Origin: Rhodanobacter sp. C01 | GTDB taxonomy: Bacteria > Pseudomonadota > Gammaproteobacteria > Xanthomonadales > Rhodanobacteraceae | Length of the DNA: 64,000 bases | Direction: 5' to 3' | NCBI RefSeq assembly: GCF_002001045.1 | Contig: NZ_MUNR01000014.1 | Span: forward strand, 310,001-374,000 | Part shown: positions 32,868 to 40,970 of the stretch, piece after piece | Numbering within the stretch: the first letter of the stretch is position 1 | How the letters are laid out: the number at the start of each line of letters is the position of its first letter | The notes under the pieces: generated by a model | What the model was told of the DNA's origin: nothing | What the model saw: the letters and a program-made list of their open reading frames with translations, nothing else | Database searches by the model: none | Made by a program: the position numbers and the translations under genes

Positions 32868-34463
32868 ATGCCGCGATTGAAGAAAGTGCTTGTGGTGGGT
32901 GGCGGCACGGCCGGCTGGCTGGCCGCGTGCTACCTGGCGAAGGCCATGAATGCGGTTCATCCGGACAGTGTCCAGGTGCATCTGGTCGAGTCGGACCATA
33001 TCGGCCTGCTCGGTGTAGGCGAGGCCACGTTTCCTTCGATCCGCGGCACGTTGTCGGCGATTGGACTGGACGAGCGCCGCTTCCTGGCGGGCGCCACGGC
33101 AACCTACAAGCAAGGCATCCATTATCGCCATTGGGTCAGGCCGCCGGGCACGCCCGGCAGCGACCATTTCTTCCACCCTTTCAGCCAGCCGAGCCAGCGG
33201 CCTGGCGGCCCCGAGCTGTTGCCGTACTGGCTGTTGGGAGCCGCTCCAGCGGGGGTGCCATTCGCCGAGGCGGTGACCATGCAAAGCACGCTGGTCGATC
33301 ACGGACGTGGCCCCAGACGGCCGACCGATCCTGATTACCAGGGGCCGATGAATCATGCATTCCATTTCGATGCCGCCTGCTTCGCCAAGGTGCTGGCGGA
33401 ACACGGTCAGGAAGCGCTGGGCGTGAAGCGACACGTCGCGACGGTCGAGCGCACCGTGCTGGACGAGCACGGCGCCATCGCATGTGTAGTGACCAAGGAA
33501 CTCGGGGAACTGACTGCAGACCTCTACGTGGATTGCACCGGCCTGCGCAGCACCTTGATCGGCGGCATCATGCAGTCGCCGTTTCACAGTCGCCGGGACG
33601 TCCTGTTCGCCGACCGCGCGGTGGCGATGCAGGTGCCTTATGCGAAGCCGGATACACCGATCCCGCCTTACACCATCTCCACCGCGCAGGAGGCCGGCTG
33701 GATCTGGGACATCGGTTTGCAGAAGCGCCGCGGTGTCGGCTATGTCTATTCATCGCGCCATACCGACGACGAGCGTGCGGAAGAAATGTTCCGCCGTTAC
33801 CTGGGTGCGGCCGGCGCAGGGCTGACGGCGATGCACATCAAGTTCGAAACCGGTTACCGCCCAGAGCACTGGCGCAAGAACTGCGTTGCGGTCGGCCTCG
33901 CGGGTGGCTTCGTGGAGCCACTGGAATCGACCGGGATCGCGTTGATCGAACTGGCTACGTATCTGCTAACTCATCTGTTGCCAGGCGACACCGACGACAT
34001 GGAAAGTGCTGCGCATCATTTCAACGAGATGATGGTTGCACGCTACGACCGCATCATCGACTTCATCAAGATGCACTACTGCCTGAGCCAGCGGCGCGAC
34101 TCGCAGTTCTGGATCGATAACGCCGACGCTGCCAGCATCCCGCAAACCCTGCAGGAAAAGCTTGCGAAGTGGAAGCATCGGCCACCGCACCGGCTGGATT
34201 TCGTCGGCGACCTGGAAATGTTCATGACCGCCAGCTGGCAGTACGTGCTGTACGGCATGGAGTTCCGGACCGATCTCGAATCCATGCGCAGTGCCTACCC
34301 GCAGATGGAAGCGGCGCGCCGGGAGTTCGCGATGATCCGGCAGGCAGCCAGTCACGCACTCGATGACCTGCCGGATCATCGTGCGCTGGTCGAACAGTTG
34401 TGTCGCGAACATCTGCAGCGCATCCGGCCAGATGCAGATATGGTCGCAGCCGCCAGCGGTTGA
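32868..34463 (+). CDS. tryptophan halogenase-like flavoprotein
   Basis: A 531-residue FAD-dependent protein: the nucleotide-binding motif GGGTAGWLAA at the N-terminus, GVGEATFPSI, a GWIWDIGL stretch corresponding to the WxWxIP halogenase signature (Gly replaces Pro), and GFVEPLESTGI. AAAGGAGCAG is well spaced for the ATG at 32868. Such halogenase homologues are common next to TonB receptors in sugar-use loci of Xanthomonas and Caulobacter, where no halogenated product is known. Its role here is therefore open. Confidence 0.85.
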   Translation: MPRLKKVLVVGGGTAGWLAACYLAKAMNAVHPDSVQVHLVESDHIGLLGVGEATFPSIRGTLSAIGLDERRFLAGATATYKQGIHYRHWVRPPGTPGSDHFFHPFSQPSQRPGGPELLPYWLLGAAPAGVPFAEAVTMQSTLVDHGRGPRRPTDPDYQGPMNHAFHFDAACFAKVLAEHGQEALGVKRHVATVERTVLDEHGAIACVVTKELGELTADLYVDCTGLRSTLIGGIMQSPFHSRRDVLFADRAVAMQVPYAKPDTPIPPYTISTAQEAGWIWDIGLQKRRGVGYVYSSRHTDDERAEEMFRRYLGAAGAGLTAMHIKFETGYRPEHWRKNCVAVGLAGGFVEPLESTGIALIELATYLLTHLLPGDTDDMESAAHHFNEMMVARYDRIIDFIKMHYCLSQRRDSQFWIDNADAASIPQTLQEKLAKWKHRPPHRLDFVGDLEMFMTASWQYVLYGMEFRTDLESMRSAYPQMEAARREFAMIRQAASHALDDLPDHRALVEQLCREHLQRIRPDADMVAAASG

Positions 34464-34523
34464 ACTGCCGATCCTGCCTGCCGTGTTCTCCTGCGTTGAA
34501 GGAGGGTGGGCAGGATCAGCTTG

Positions 34524-36713
34524 TCATGGCGAGGCGATCCCGCCGCTCAGCGGCGCAATCAGCAGATCGCCGATGCTGGCGCTGTTCAACGGGCCGTCAC
34601 TGCCGCCGGCGCCGCCGGTGTAGTGGGCGAAGTGGGTGAGATAGCTCATGTTGAAGCCGTCATCGAGCGCAAAGTGGCAACGGGCGCCGGCTTTCGCGGC
34701 GAAGCGGCCCCAGGTCGAGCGCTGCACGCCGGTGCTGTGCGGCATCACGATAGGCAGGTGCTGTTCGTCGCTGCCTTCGCAGCGGATCACCAGCATCTTC
34801 ACGGCGGCGGTGACGCCGGTGTTGATCGGGCCATGCTCGTTGGCGTAGTCGAGTGAAACGCGATAACCACCGGTGGTCGGCGCCGCCCACATGCGCGGCC
34901 AGTTGCCAACCACCTTCATCACATCGCCTACGCAGGTGTCGGGGCTGTGCAGCGATTCGACGCCTTGTGCATCGATGCGCGTGGCGCTTGCGCAGGTCAG
35001 TCCCGGCTGATGTGCGAGCTGGCCGTTGCCGTCGATGCTGCCGTGGCGCTGGCCGTTGAGGTAGAGCATCACGTTGCCATCGACCTGCACGTGCCAACCG
35101 TCGGCATCGGCGGTCAGCGCTGGTGCGGGCGGGGCGGCCGGCGCGTACAACGGGGCATCGTTACGCAGCGGTGGGTCTTGCACATGGATCGCCTTGAGCG
35201 TGACAACCGTGTTGGTGCCGTGCGTGTCGGTGCGGTCGGCGACCAGCAGGTTGCCATCGACATGTGCGGGAAGCTGCAGCGTGATGTGTCGATCCGGCAG
35301 CTCCAGCGTGATCGACGTGCGCTGGCCGAACAGCATCGGCACCAGCGTGGTGGGGAGTTTCGGTTCGACACGACCGTCTTCGGTGAGGCCGAACACGCCT
35401 TCGGTCACCACCGCGAAATAGGCCGCTACAGACCACACCTGTCGAGGCGAATTGACTACCGGGCCACTAAGCTTGCCCTCGTCGACGTGCTGGCCCTGGG
35501 TCAGCAGCTCGTAGTTCTCCATGTTGGAGCCATACAGCGCGGCGCCGCGCATCACCGATTCGATCTCGTGTTCGATGCGCGCTGGCTGGTTCAACACGCG
35601 CGCGGCACGCAATGCATAGGCGCTGACGAACGGCCAGATTGCGCGGTTGTGATAGATCGGCTGATCGGCGCGCTCGGGCCAGATCACGGGACTGCCGGCT
35701 GGCCAGGTCGGGTAGTTCGCCAGCGTTTGCCGTGCACGCTCGCCGTCGGCCACGCCGCTGGTGATCGCCAGCGCGATGCCGAGCAGGTCGTAAGTGTCGT
35801 ACGGCGTTCCGTCACCGCCGATATAGCTCATGTAGAGACCGCGGTCGGCGCGCCAGAAATGTGTGTTGATCGCCGTCTTCAGCGCGGCGGCTTGCGCACG
35901 GTAATCGCTTGCGGCCTTCGCATCGTGGTGTGCGTCGGCCTGTGTGGCAGCCAGTTGCAGTGCCTGGTAGTGCAACACATTGGTGGACAGGGCGAACGAC
36001 TGCCCGATGGCGACGACGTTGTTCGCGGTCCACGCCGGGTAGGTTTGCTCGCGCCAGTCGAGGAATGAGGTTTCGCCACGGTACAGCCCGAACACGGCGT
36101 CGAACGCGTATTGCCGATCCTGCGCCAGCGTGTTGCCCAGCGCGTGGTAGACGTCCTCGGCGAACGCCTTGTCGTCGAGCAGGTGCTGCGCGCCGAGGAA
36201 CCACACCACGCGGTCGGTGCTGATCGGCCAGCTGCCGCCGGAGCCGGTGTCCTGCATTACGTACAGGCCCGGTGGCGCAGACGGCGCGCGCACGTCGGAC
36301 AGCTTGAATTGCAGCCCGTTGCGCGAACGCGCGGCATCGAAGCGCCACAGGCCGAGATCGATCGAGTACGACAGGTCACGTGTCCACACGTACGGCCACT
36401 TCAGGCCGGTCTCGAAACACTGGCAGGGAATCGGCTGGCCATGGTCGAACGCGCCGTCGCGGATCGCCGTGACCGAATCCTGTTTCAGGTCGTCCTGGGC
36501 CATCGCGAACAAGCCGTCGAACAGGACGCTGGCGGTATCCGCGTGCAGCGGCTGCGCCGGTATCATGCGCTGCCCGTACGGCCATGCCAGTGTGTAGGCA
36601 TCCTGTGCGTCGCGGCTCATGCTCACGTGCACGCCGTGCCAGTCCAGCCCGTCCTGCCAGGTCGGTGCGTTTGCACTCGTCGCCATGGCTGCGGCCAGCA
36701 GCATGCTCAGCAC
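34524..36713 (-). CDS. six-hairpin glycosidase-like exported protein
   Basis: A 729-residue exported protein. A very short signal peptide (MLSMLLAAAMATSANA) is followed by an (alpha/alpha)6-type catalytic region (FETGLKWPYVWTRDLSYSIDLGL near 105, IWPERADQPIYHNRAIWPF near 355, GSNMENYELLTQG near 405) and a C-terminal beta-sandwich. The motifs resemble amylo-1,6-glucosidase or GH15/GH63-like six-hairpin enzymes, but I cannot fix the family. The start is a GTG at 36713 or the ATG three codons on. An ATACGTAT operator lies 174 bases upstream, so a starch or maltodextrin substrate is likely. Confidence 0.65.
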   Translation of the reverse strand: MLSMLLAAAMATSANAPTWQDGLDWHGVHVSMSRDAQDAYTLAWPYGQRMIPAQPLHADTASVLFDGLFAMAQDDLKQDSVTAIRDGAFDHGQPIPCQCFETGLKWPYVWTRDLSYSIDLGLWRFDAARSRNGLQFKLSDVRAPSAPPGLYVMQDTGSGGSWPISTDRVVWFLGAQHLLDDKAFAEDVYHALGNTLAQDRQYAFDAVFGLYRGETSFLDWREQTYPAWTANNVVAIGQSFALSTNVLHYQALQLAATQADAHHDAKAASDYRAQAAALKTAINTHFWRADRGLYMSYIGGDGTPYDTYDLLGIALAITSGVADGERARQTLANYPTWPAGSPVIWPERADQPIYHNRAIWPFVSAYALRAARVLNQPARIEHEIESVMRGAALYGSNMENYELLTQGQHVDEGKLSGPVVNSPRQVWSVAAYFAVVTEGVFGLTEDGRVEPKLPTTLVPMLFGQRTSITLELPDRHITLQLPAHVDGNLLVADRTDTHGTNTVVTLKAIHVQDPPLRNDAPLYAPAAPPAPALTADADGWHVQVDGNVMLYLNGQRHGSIDGNGQLAHQPGLTCASATRIDAQGVESLHSPDTCVGDVMKVVGNWPRMWAAPTTGGYRVSLDYANEHGPINTGVTAAVKMLVIRCEGSDEQHLPIVMPHSTGVQRSTWGRFAAKAGARCHFALDDGFNMSYLTHFAHYTGGAGGSDGPLNSASIGDLLIAPLSGGIASP

Positions 36714-36751
36714 GTGTGCAGCCCATGTGCGCGGTTATGGATCGGCTGTTT

Positions 36752-36906
36752 CATTGGCGTGCCCCTCCTGCTGCTGTTATGTCATGGTGCGGCATGCTTC
36801 GCATGTTGCGGGCGCAGCATCGGTGTGCGTGGCTATCCGCGGCAATCCTGCATGGTAGGGAGGGTCGGAGTGCAGCAGCGAGCCTCTGCATACGTATTCA
36901 TGCAGG
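36752..36906 (-). repeat. duplicated promoter/leader module, copy 2
   Basis: Diverged copy of 25803-25957 with conserved order of blocks ending in TGCATACGTATTCATG. Upstream of the six-hairpin glycosidase gene. Confidence 0.7.
36887..36900. promoter_or_regulatory. LacI-type operator, ATACGTAT class (site 3)
   Basis: TGCATACGTATTCA lies between two divergent genes, 174 bases from the glycosidase start and 124 bases from the serine hydrolase start. Confidence 0.78.
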
Positions 36907-37023
36907 CGAATGGTTGTATTGGGTAACCTGCATCGATGGATCCGCGTTGCCTGCGGTCATTGACCTTGCGTCGACGGGTCTTGCCTGCATTCTTCACTTC
37001 CTTGCCATCCGGGATTCGAGCTG

Positions 37024-38985
37024 ATGAAAAAGCTGCTGCGTGTTCTGGTGTTCGCCGGCCTTTCGATGTCCGCAACGCTTGGTGTCGCGCAGATCCAGAT
37101 CAACCCGCTGCCGGAGGAAAAGCCGGTGGTGGCGAGGCCGATCGGGGCGAATGAGCTGACCGCTGCGGATGCCGGCGCCTGGCTGGATGGGCTGTTTCCC
37201 TATGGATTGAAGAAGAATAACCTCGCTGGTGCCGTGGTGGTCGTGGTGAAGGACGGCCAGGTCCTGCTGGCGAAGGGTTACGGCTACGCGGATGTGGCGG
37301 CGAAGAAACCGGTCGACCCGATGACGACGCTGTTCCGCATCGGCTCGATCTCCAAGACGTTCACCTGGACGGCGGTGATGCAGCTGGTCGAGCAGGGCAA
37401 GCTCGATCTCGATGCGGACGTCAACAAGTACCTGGACTTCAGCATTCCTCCGCTTGATGGCAAACCGGTCACGTTGCGCGAGCTGATGACGCACACGCCG
37501 GGTTTCGAGGAAACCATCAAGAACCTCGGCGGCAACGATCCGGCGCGGCTGATGAGCAACGAAGCCTGGGTCAAGGAATGGGTGCCCGAGCGCATCTATC
37601 CGTCTGGCGAAGTCTCGGCCTATTCCAACTACGGTGCCGCGCTGGCCGGCTACATCGTGCAACGCGTCTCCGGCCAGCCGTTCGATGACTACATCGAGCA
37701 GCACATCCTGCAGCCGCTGGGCATGCAGCACGCCACGTTCCGCCAGCCGCTGCCGGCGTCGCTCGCGCCGTACATGGCGAAGAGCTATGCCAAGGCCAGC
37801 GAGCCGGCACGGCCGTTCGAGCTGGTGAATGCGGCGGCGGCCGGCGCCATGTCGGTCAGTGGTGGCGACATGGCGCGCTTCATGATCGCCCAGCTGCAGG
37901 ACGGCCATGACGGGGATGCACAGATCCTGCAGCCGCAGACCGCGCAGCAGATGCACGGCTACACGCACTACTCGGTGCCCGGTCTGTTGCCGATCGCATT
38001 GGGCTTCTACCACATGGATCGCAACGGCCAGGACATCATCGGCCATGGCGGCGACACCGAACTGTTCCACAGCGACATGATGCTGTTCGTGCACCAGAAC
38101 GTGGGCGTGTTCGTCTCCATCGACGGCGATGACGATGGTGGCCTGCGCCGGCAGCTGTTGAACGGTTTCACCGACCGCTATTTTCCGGCACTGCCTGAGC
38201 TGCCGCAGCCGACGCTGACCACGGCGCATGGACACGGCGCCGTGCTGGTGGGCCGCTACATCGCCAGCCGCACCTCGATGTCCAATTTCATGAGCATGGC
38301 GAACTGGTTTGCACAGTCGCGCATCACGATGGACAAGGACGGCACCCTGGTCACCCACGATTTCCAGGACATGGCTGGACAGCCACGACACTGGCGCGAG
38401 GTGAAGCCTTACGTCTGGCTGGACGACGCCAGCGGCAGTCATCTCGCGGCACTGATCCAGGATGGCAGGTTGCGCTGGATCTCGTATGACGAGGCAGCGC
38501 CAGTGATGGTCTTCCTGCCGGTGCATGGCTTGCAGTCCGCCGCATGGAACCTGCCGTTGCTGTTCGGTTCGCTGGCGGTTCTCCTGCTGGTTGCGTTGCT
38601 GTGGCCGATCGCGGCGCTGGTGCGCCGGCACTATCGTCAACCGTCGCTGCTGTCGTCGCCGGCGACGCGCTGGTATCGCTGGAGTCGTGTTGCGGCGTTG
38701 CTCTACCTCTTGTTCGCCGCCGGCTGGGTGTACGTGCTTAAGCTGGCGGACGACAGCTTCGTGAATCTCGGCAACGGCCTGGACGTGACGCTGCGGCTGA
38801 TCCAGCTGATCGGCTTGCTGGCAGTCATCGGCAGCATCGGCGCCTTCATGAACGCGCGCCATGCATGGCATGAGCCGGGCCGCTGGTGGCGCAAGGCGAA
38901 CAGCACGGTCCTGGCGCTGGCCTGCGTGGCCATGCTGTGGTTCACCTTCGGTCTGCACCTGTTGAACCTGCATCTGAATTACTGA
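37024..38985 (+). CDS. beta-lactamase-type serine hydrolase with C-terminal membrane region
   Basis: A 653-residue exported protein: signal peptide (to about residue 22), then a class C beta-lactamase/esterase-like domain with SxxK as GSISKTF, YxN as YSNYGA and a third motif GHGGDT. The C-terminal third carries four hydrophobic segments (about residues 515-650), anchoring it in the membrane. Such proteins act as peptidases or esterases on D-amino acid or ester substrates rather than as drug-resistance lactamases. It is divergent from the glycosidase and may share its operator; why it sits in a sugar locus is unclear. Confidence 0.82.
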   Translation: MKKLLRVLVFAGLSMSATLGVAQIQINPLPEEKPVVARPIGANELTAADAGAWLDGLFPYGLKKNNLAGAVVVVVKDGQVLLAKGYGYADVAAKKPVDPMTTLFRIGSISKTFTWTAVMQLVEQGKLDLDADVNKYLDFSIPPLDGKPVTLRELMTHTPGFEETIKNLGGNDPARLMSNEAWVKEWVPERIYPSGEVSAYSNYGAALAGYIVQRVSGQPFDDYIEQHILQPLGMQHATFRQPLPASLAPYMAKSYAKASEPARPFELVNAAAAGAMSVSGGDMARFMIAQLQDGHDGDAQILQPQTAQQMHGYTHYSVPGLLPIALGFYHMDRNGQDIIGHGGDTELFHSDMMLFVHQNVGVFVSIDGDDDGGLRRQLLNGFTDRYFPALPELPQPTLTTAHGHGAVLVGRYIASRTSMSNFMSMANWFAQSRITMDKDGTLVTHDFQDMAGQPRHWREVKPYVWLDDASGSHLAALIQDGRLRWISYDEAAPVMVFLPVHGLQSAAWNLPLLFGSLAVLLLVALLWPIAALVRRHYRQPSLLSSPATRWYRWSRVAALLYLLFAAGWVYVLKLADDSFVNLGNGLDVTLRLIQLIGLLAVIGSIGAFMNARHAWHEPGRWWRKANSTVLALACVAMLWFTFGLHLLNLHLNY

Positions 38986-39004
38986 CGTGTCGTACCTGCA
39001 GAAC

Positions 39005-39035
39005 GACGAAGACCGCGTTGAGCGCGGCCTTCGTC
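39005..39035. terminator. bidirectional hairpin between convergent genes
   Basis: GACGAAG-CCGCG pairs with CGCGG-CTTCGTC around a TTGAG loop with one mismatch. It lies between the serine hydrolase stop (38985) and the GH39-like stop (39058). There is no T tract, so efficiency is uncertain. Confidence 0.5.
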
Positions 39036-39057
39036 TCGGTGGAATGGGAGTGCCGAC

Positions 39058-40614
39058 TCAGTGCAGCTCGACCACCACGAGCCCTTGCGGCGGGATGGTG
39101 ATATCCAGCTTGCCATTGCGCAGTTCCACCTGTTCCGGCGCAGACAACTTGCCCGCGGCGCGCAGCTGGGCGATCTGTTCGCGGCTGGGTGTGTCCGGGC
39201 GACCCATCTGGTCGAAGCTGGCGACAGCATTGCCGTGGGTCCCGTCGAGGCGCCACAGGGTGGCGTGGGCGCCGGCGGCGAGATGCTTCACGTCGATGCT
39301 GAAGTGCCTGGGTGCGCCGCTCGGTTCGCCCGGTGTGTAGGTGGCCTTGTCACCGACTGGCGGCGCGTAGTTCCACAGCGCAAGGACGACGGTGCCGTCA
39401 TCGCGTCGAGTGGCCAGGGCGGAGTCCGAGTCAAGCACGAGTCGGGTATCGCCAAGCTTGTGCAGCATCGCGAACGCGTTGAACGCGGGCTTGTTGATGC
39501 GATCGGCAGCGATCAGGCCAAAGCCGCCATAGAACGGGTTCTGCACCACGCCCTGTTCCTCGAACACGTCGGAGAACGACCAGTAGCTCATGATCTCGAC
39601 CTTGCCGGCGCATTCGCGGATGGTGTTGGCCATCCACGGGCCCATGAACACGGTGTCGGTGACATTGGGCAGGTTCGCGTAGGAGGCGTTGTACTCGCTG
39701 AAGATCAGCGGCATGTGCGGGTACGGTGACGCGGCGATCTCCTTGTGCACCTTGTCCACCGAGCGGCAGACCATGTCCGCGCGCGGGATGTTCTCCTTGG
39801 TCTTGAACACGTTGTCGGCGGTGTCGTCGCCGTAGACATGGGTGCTGACGAAATCCACCGGCACCTTGGCGTCATGCGCGTGCTTGAGGAAGTCAGGCAC
39901 CCATGCGGCCTGCGCCGTGCTGGGGCCGCCGACGCGCAGGCGCGGGCTCGCCGCCTTGAGCGCGCGCACGGTGTGGTCGTACAGGGCGAAGTAGGTGGGC
40001 TGCGGTGGCGTGCCTGCCCAGAAGCCGATGTTCGGCTCGTTCCACACCTCGAAGTACCAGCTGGCCACTTCATCGATGCCGTAACGGGCGATCAGGTGCT
40101 GCGCGAAGGCGCCGATCATCGCGTCCCACTCGGCGTAGTCCTTCGGTGGCGCGATGTTCGGGTGATACCAGAATTCCTGGATCGCCTTCGGATCGGAGGT
40201 CAGTTCCTCGGGCATGAAGCTGAGTTCGACGAAGGGTTTCACGCCGTGCTCGAGCAGGCCGTCGTAGATCTGGTCGACGTAGGAGAAGTTGTAGCTGATC
40301 CTGCCATCAGGGCCACGCCGTACCAGACCGACATCGTGATCGAAGATGCCGTGGAAACGGATGTAGCCGAAACCGGTGGCCTGATGTACCGCATCGAGGT
40401 CCTTGCGGTAGTCGTCGCGCAGCGCGAGCGAGGCACGGCCGGAGCCGAACATCTGTTCCCAGAAATGCGGAAAGGCCGTGCCCTTCGCGGTGGCGTCGAC
40501 ATGCAGGGTGGTCGTGGCCGGTGCGGGTGTCGCGGCGTTGACGGTGCCAGCGATCAGCAGGGCCGCGATACAGGTGCCCAGGGCCAGGTTTCGGAGCGAA
40601 AGAGGAAGAGTCAT
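39058..40614 (-). CDS. GH39-like glycoside hydrolase (beta-xylosidase type)
   Basis: A 518-residue exported enzyme. A signal peptide (about 28 residues, ending VNAA) is followed by a (beta/alpha)8 barrel with the acid/base Glu in FEVWNEPNIGFW and the likely nucleophile Glu in LIFSEYNASY, then a small beta domain. This matches GH39 enzymes, which act on beta-xylosides or related substrates. The ATG at 40614 places the signal peptide first; the longer frame upstream covers the operator region. A perfect palindrome (40677) precedes it. Confidence 0.82.
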   Translation of the reverse strand: MTLPLSLRNLALGTCIAALLIAGTVNAATPAPATTTLHVDATAKGTAFPHFWEQMFGSGRASLALRDDYRKDLDAVHQATGFGYIRFHGIFDHDVGLVRRGPDGRISYNFSYVDQIYDGLLEHGVKPFVELSFMPEELTSDPKAIQEFWYHPNIAPPKDYAEWDAMIGAFAQHLIARYGIDEVASWYFEVWNEPNIGFWAGTPPQPTYFALYDHTVRALKAASPRLRVGGPSTAQAAWVPDFLKHAHDAKVPVDFVSTHVYGDDTADNVFKTKENIPRADMVCRSVDKVHKEIAASPYPHMPLIFSEYNASYANLPNVTDTVFMGPWMANTIRECAGKVEIMSYWSFSDVFEEQGVVQNPFYGGFGLIAADRINKPAFNAFAMLHKLGDTRLVLDSDSALATRRDDGTVVLALWNYAPPVGDKATYTPGEPSGAPRHFSIDVKHLAAGAHATLWRLDGTHGNAVASFDQMGRPDTPSREQIAQLRAAGKLSAPEQVELRNGKLDITIPPQGLVVVELH

Positions 40615-40676
40615 GGCGGATCCTGTTCGACGCGTGGGGTGGGCGCGGAGGGGCCGGCAAAGCCAGCAGCCATCAG

Positions 40677-40694
40677 GATGTAAACGTTTACATC
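40677..40694. promoter_or_regulatory. LacI-type operator, GTAAACGTTTAC class
   Basis: GATGTAAACGTTTACATC is a perfect 18-bp palindrome 63 bases upstream of the GH39-like start. The central AACGTT with TGTAAA arms is typical of LacI-family operators. It differs from the other two operator classes here. Confidence 0.75.
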
Positions 40695-40848
40695 GAGACA
40701 CAGTCTGCAACATCGGCAGGTGGTGCGTCCAGCCATTTGCAGATGAATCCTGCGCTGCGTCACATGCGAACGCGCGCCCGGATCCTCCAGGGCAACCAGT
40801 CTTGTGGGGAGAGGTTTGAGCCCTTGAGGAACCTCTGATTAAGCTTTT

Positions 40849-40882
40849 GCCCGTCATTCCAGCGAAAGCTGGAATGACGGGC
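40849..40882. repeat. REP-like inverted repeat
   Basis: GCCCGTCATTCCAGC and its perfect complement flank a GAAA loop. It lies in the gap downstream of the GH31 stop and shares the GTCATTCC core with the repeat at 264. Confidence 0.75.
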
Positions 40883-40970
40883 TATTCAGGCCTCCCCAAT
40901 GTCGTTGCTTGCAGTGCAGCCATGGGCGTTTTGGCTGGAACGTCTCCCGGACGGATTGCCGGCATTCCGG

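Larger units (their letters stand above)
36714..37023. other. divergent control region between glycosidase and serine hydrolase
   Basis: The 310-bp region contains an ATACGTAT-class operator (36887) and the second copy of the duplicated leader module. It may serve both divergent genes. Confidence 0.6.
40615..40970. other. intergenic region between GH39-like and GH31 genes
   Basis: The 356 bp between the GH39-like start and the GH31 stop contain the GATGTAAACGTTTACATC palindrome and a REP hairpin near 40849. No gene is seen. Confidence 0.6.

Noticed and set aside
32868..34463. Part of a halogenated natural-product cluster
   Set aside because: There are no NRPS, PKS or tailoring genes nearby; the context is sugar uptake.
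37024..38985. Antibiotic-resistance beta-lactamase
   Set aside because: The SxxK and YxN motifs are shared by many peptidases and esterases, and the membrane tail and long length do not fit a resistance lactamase.
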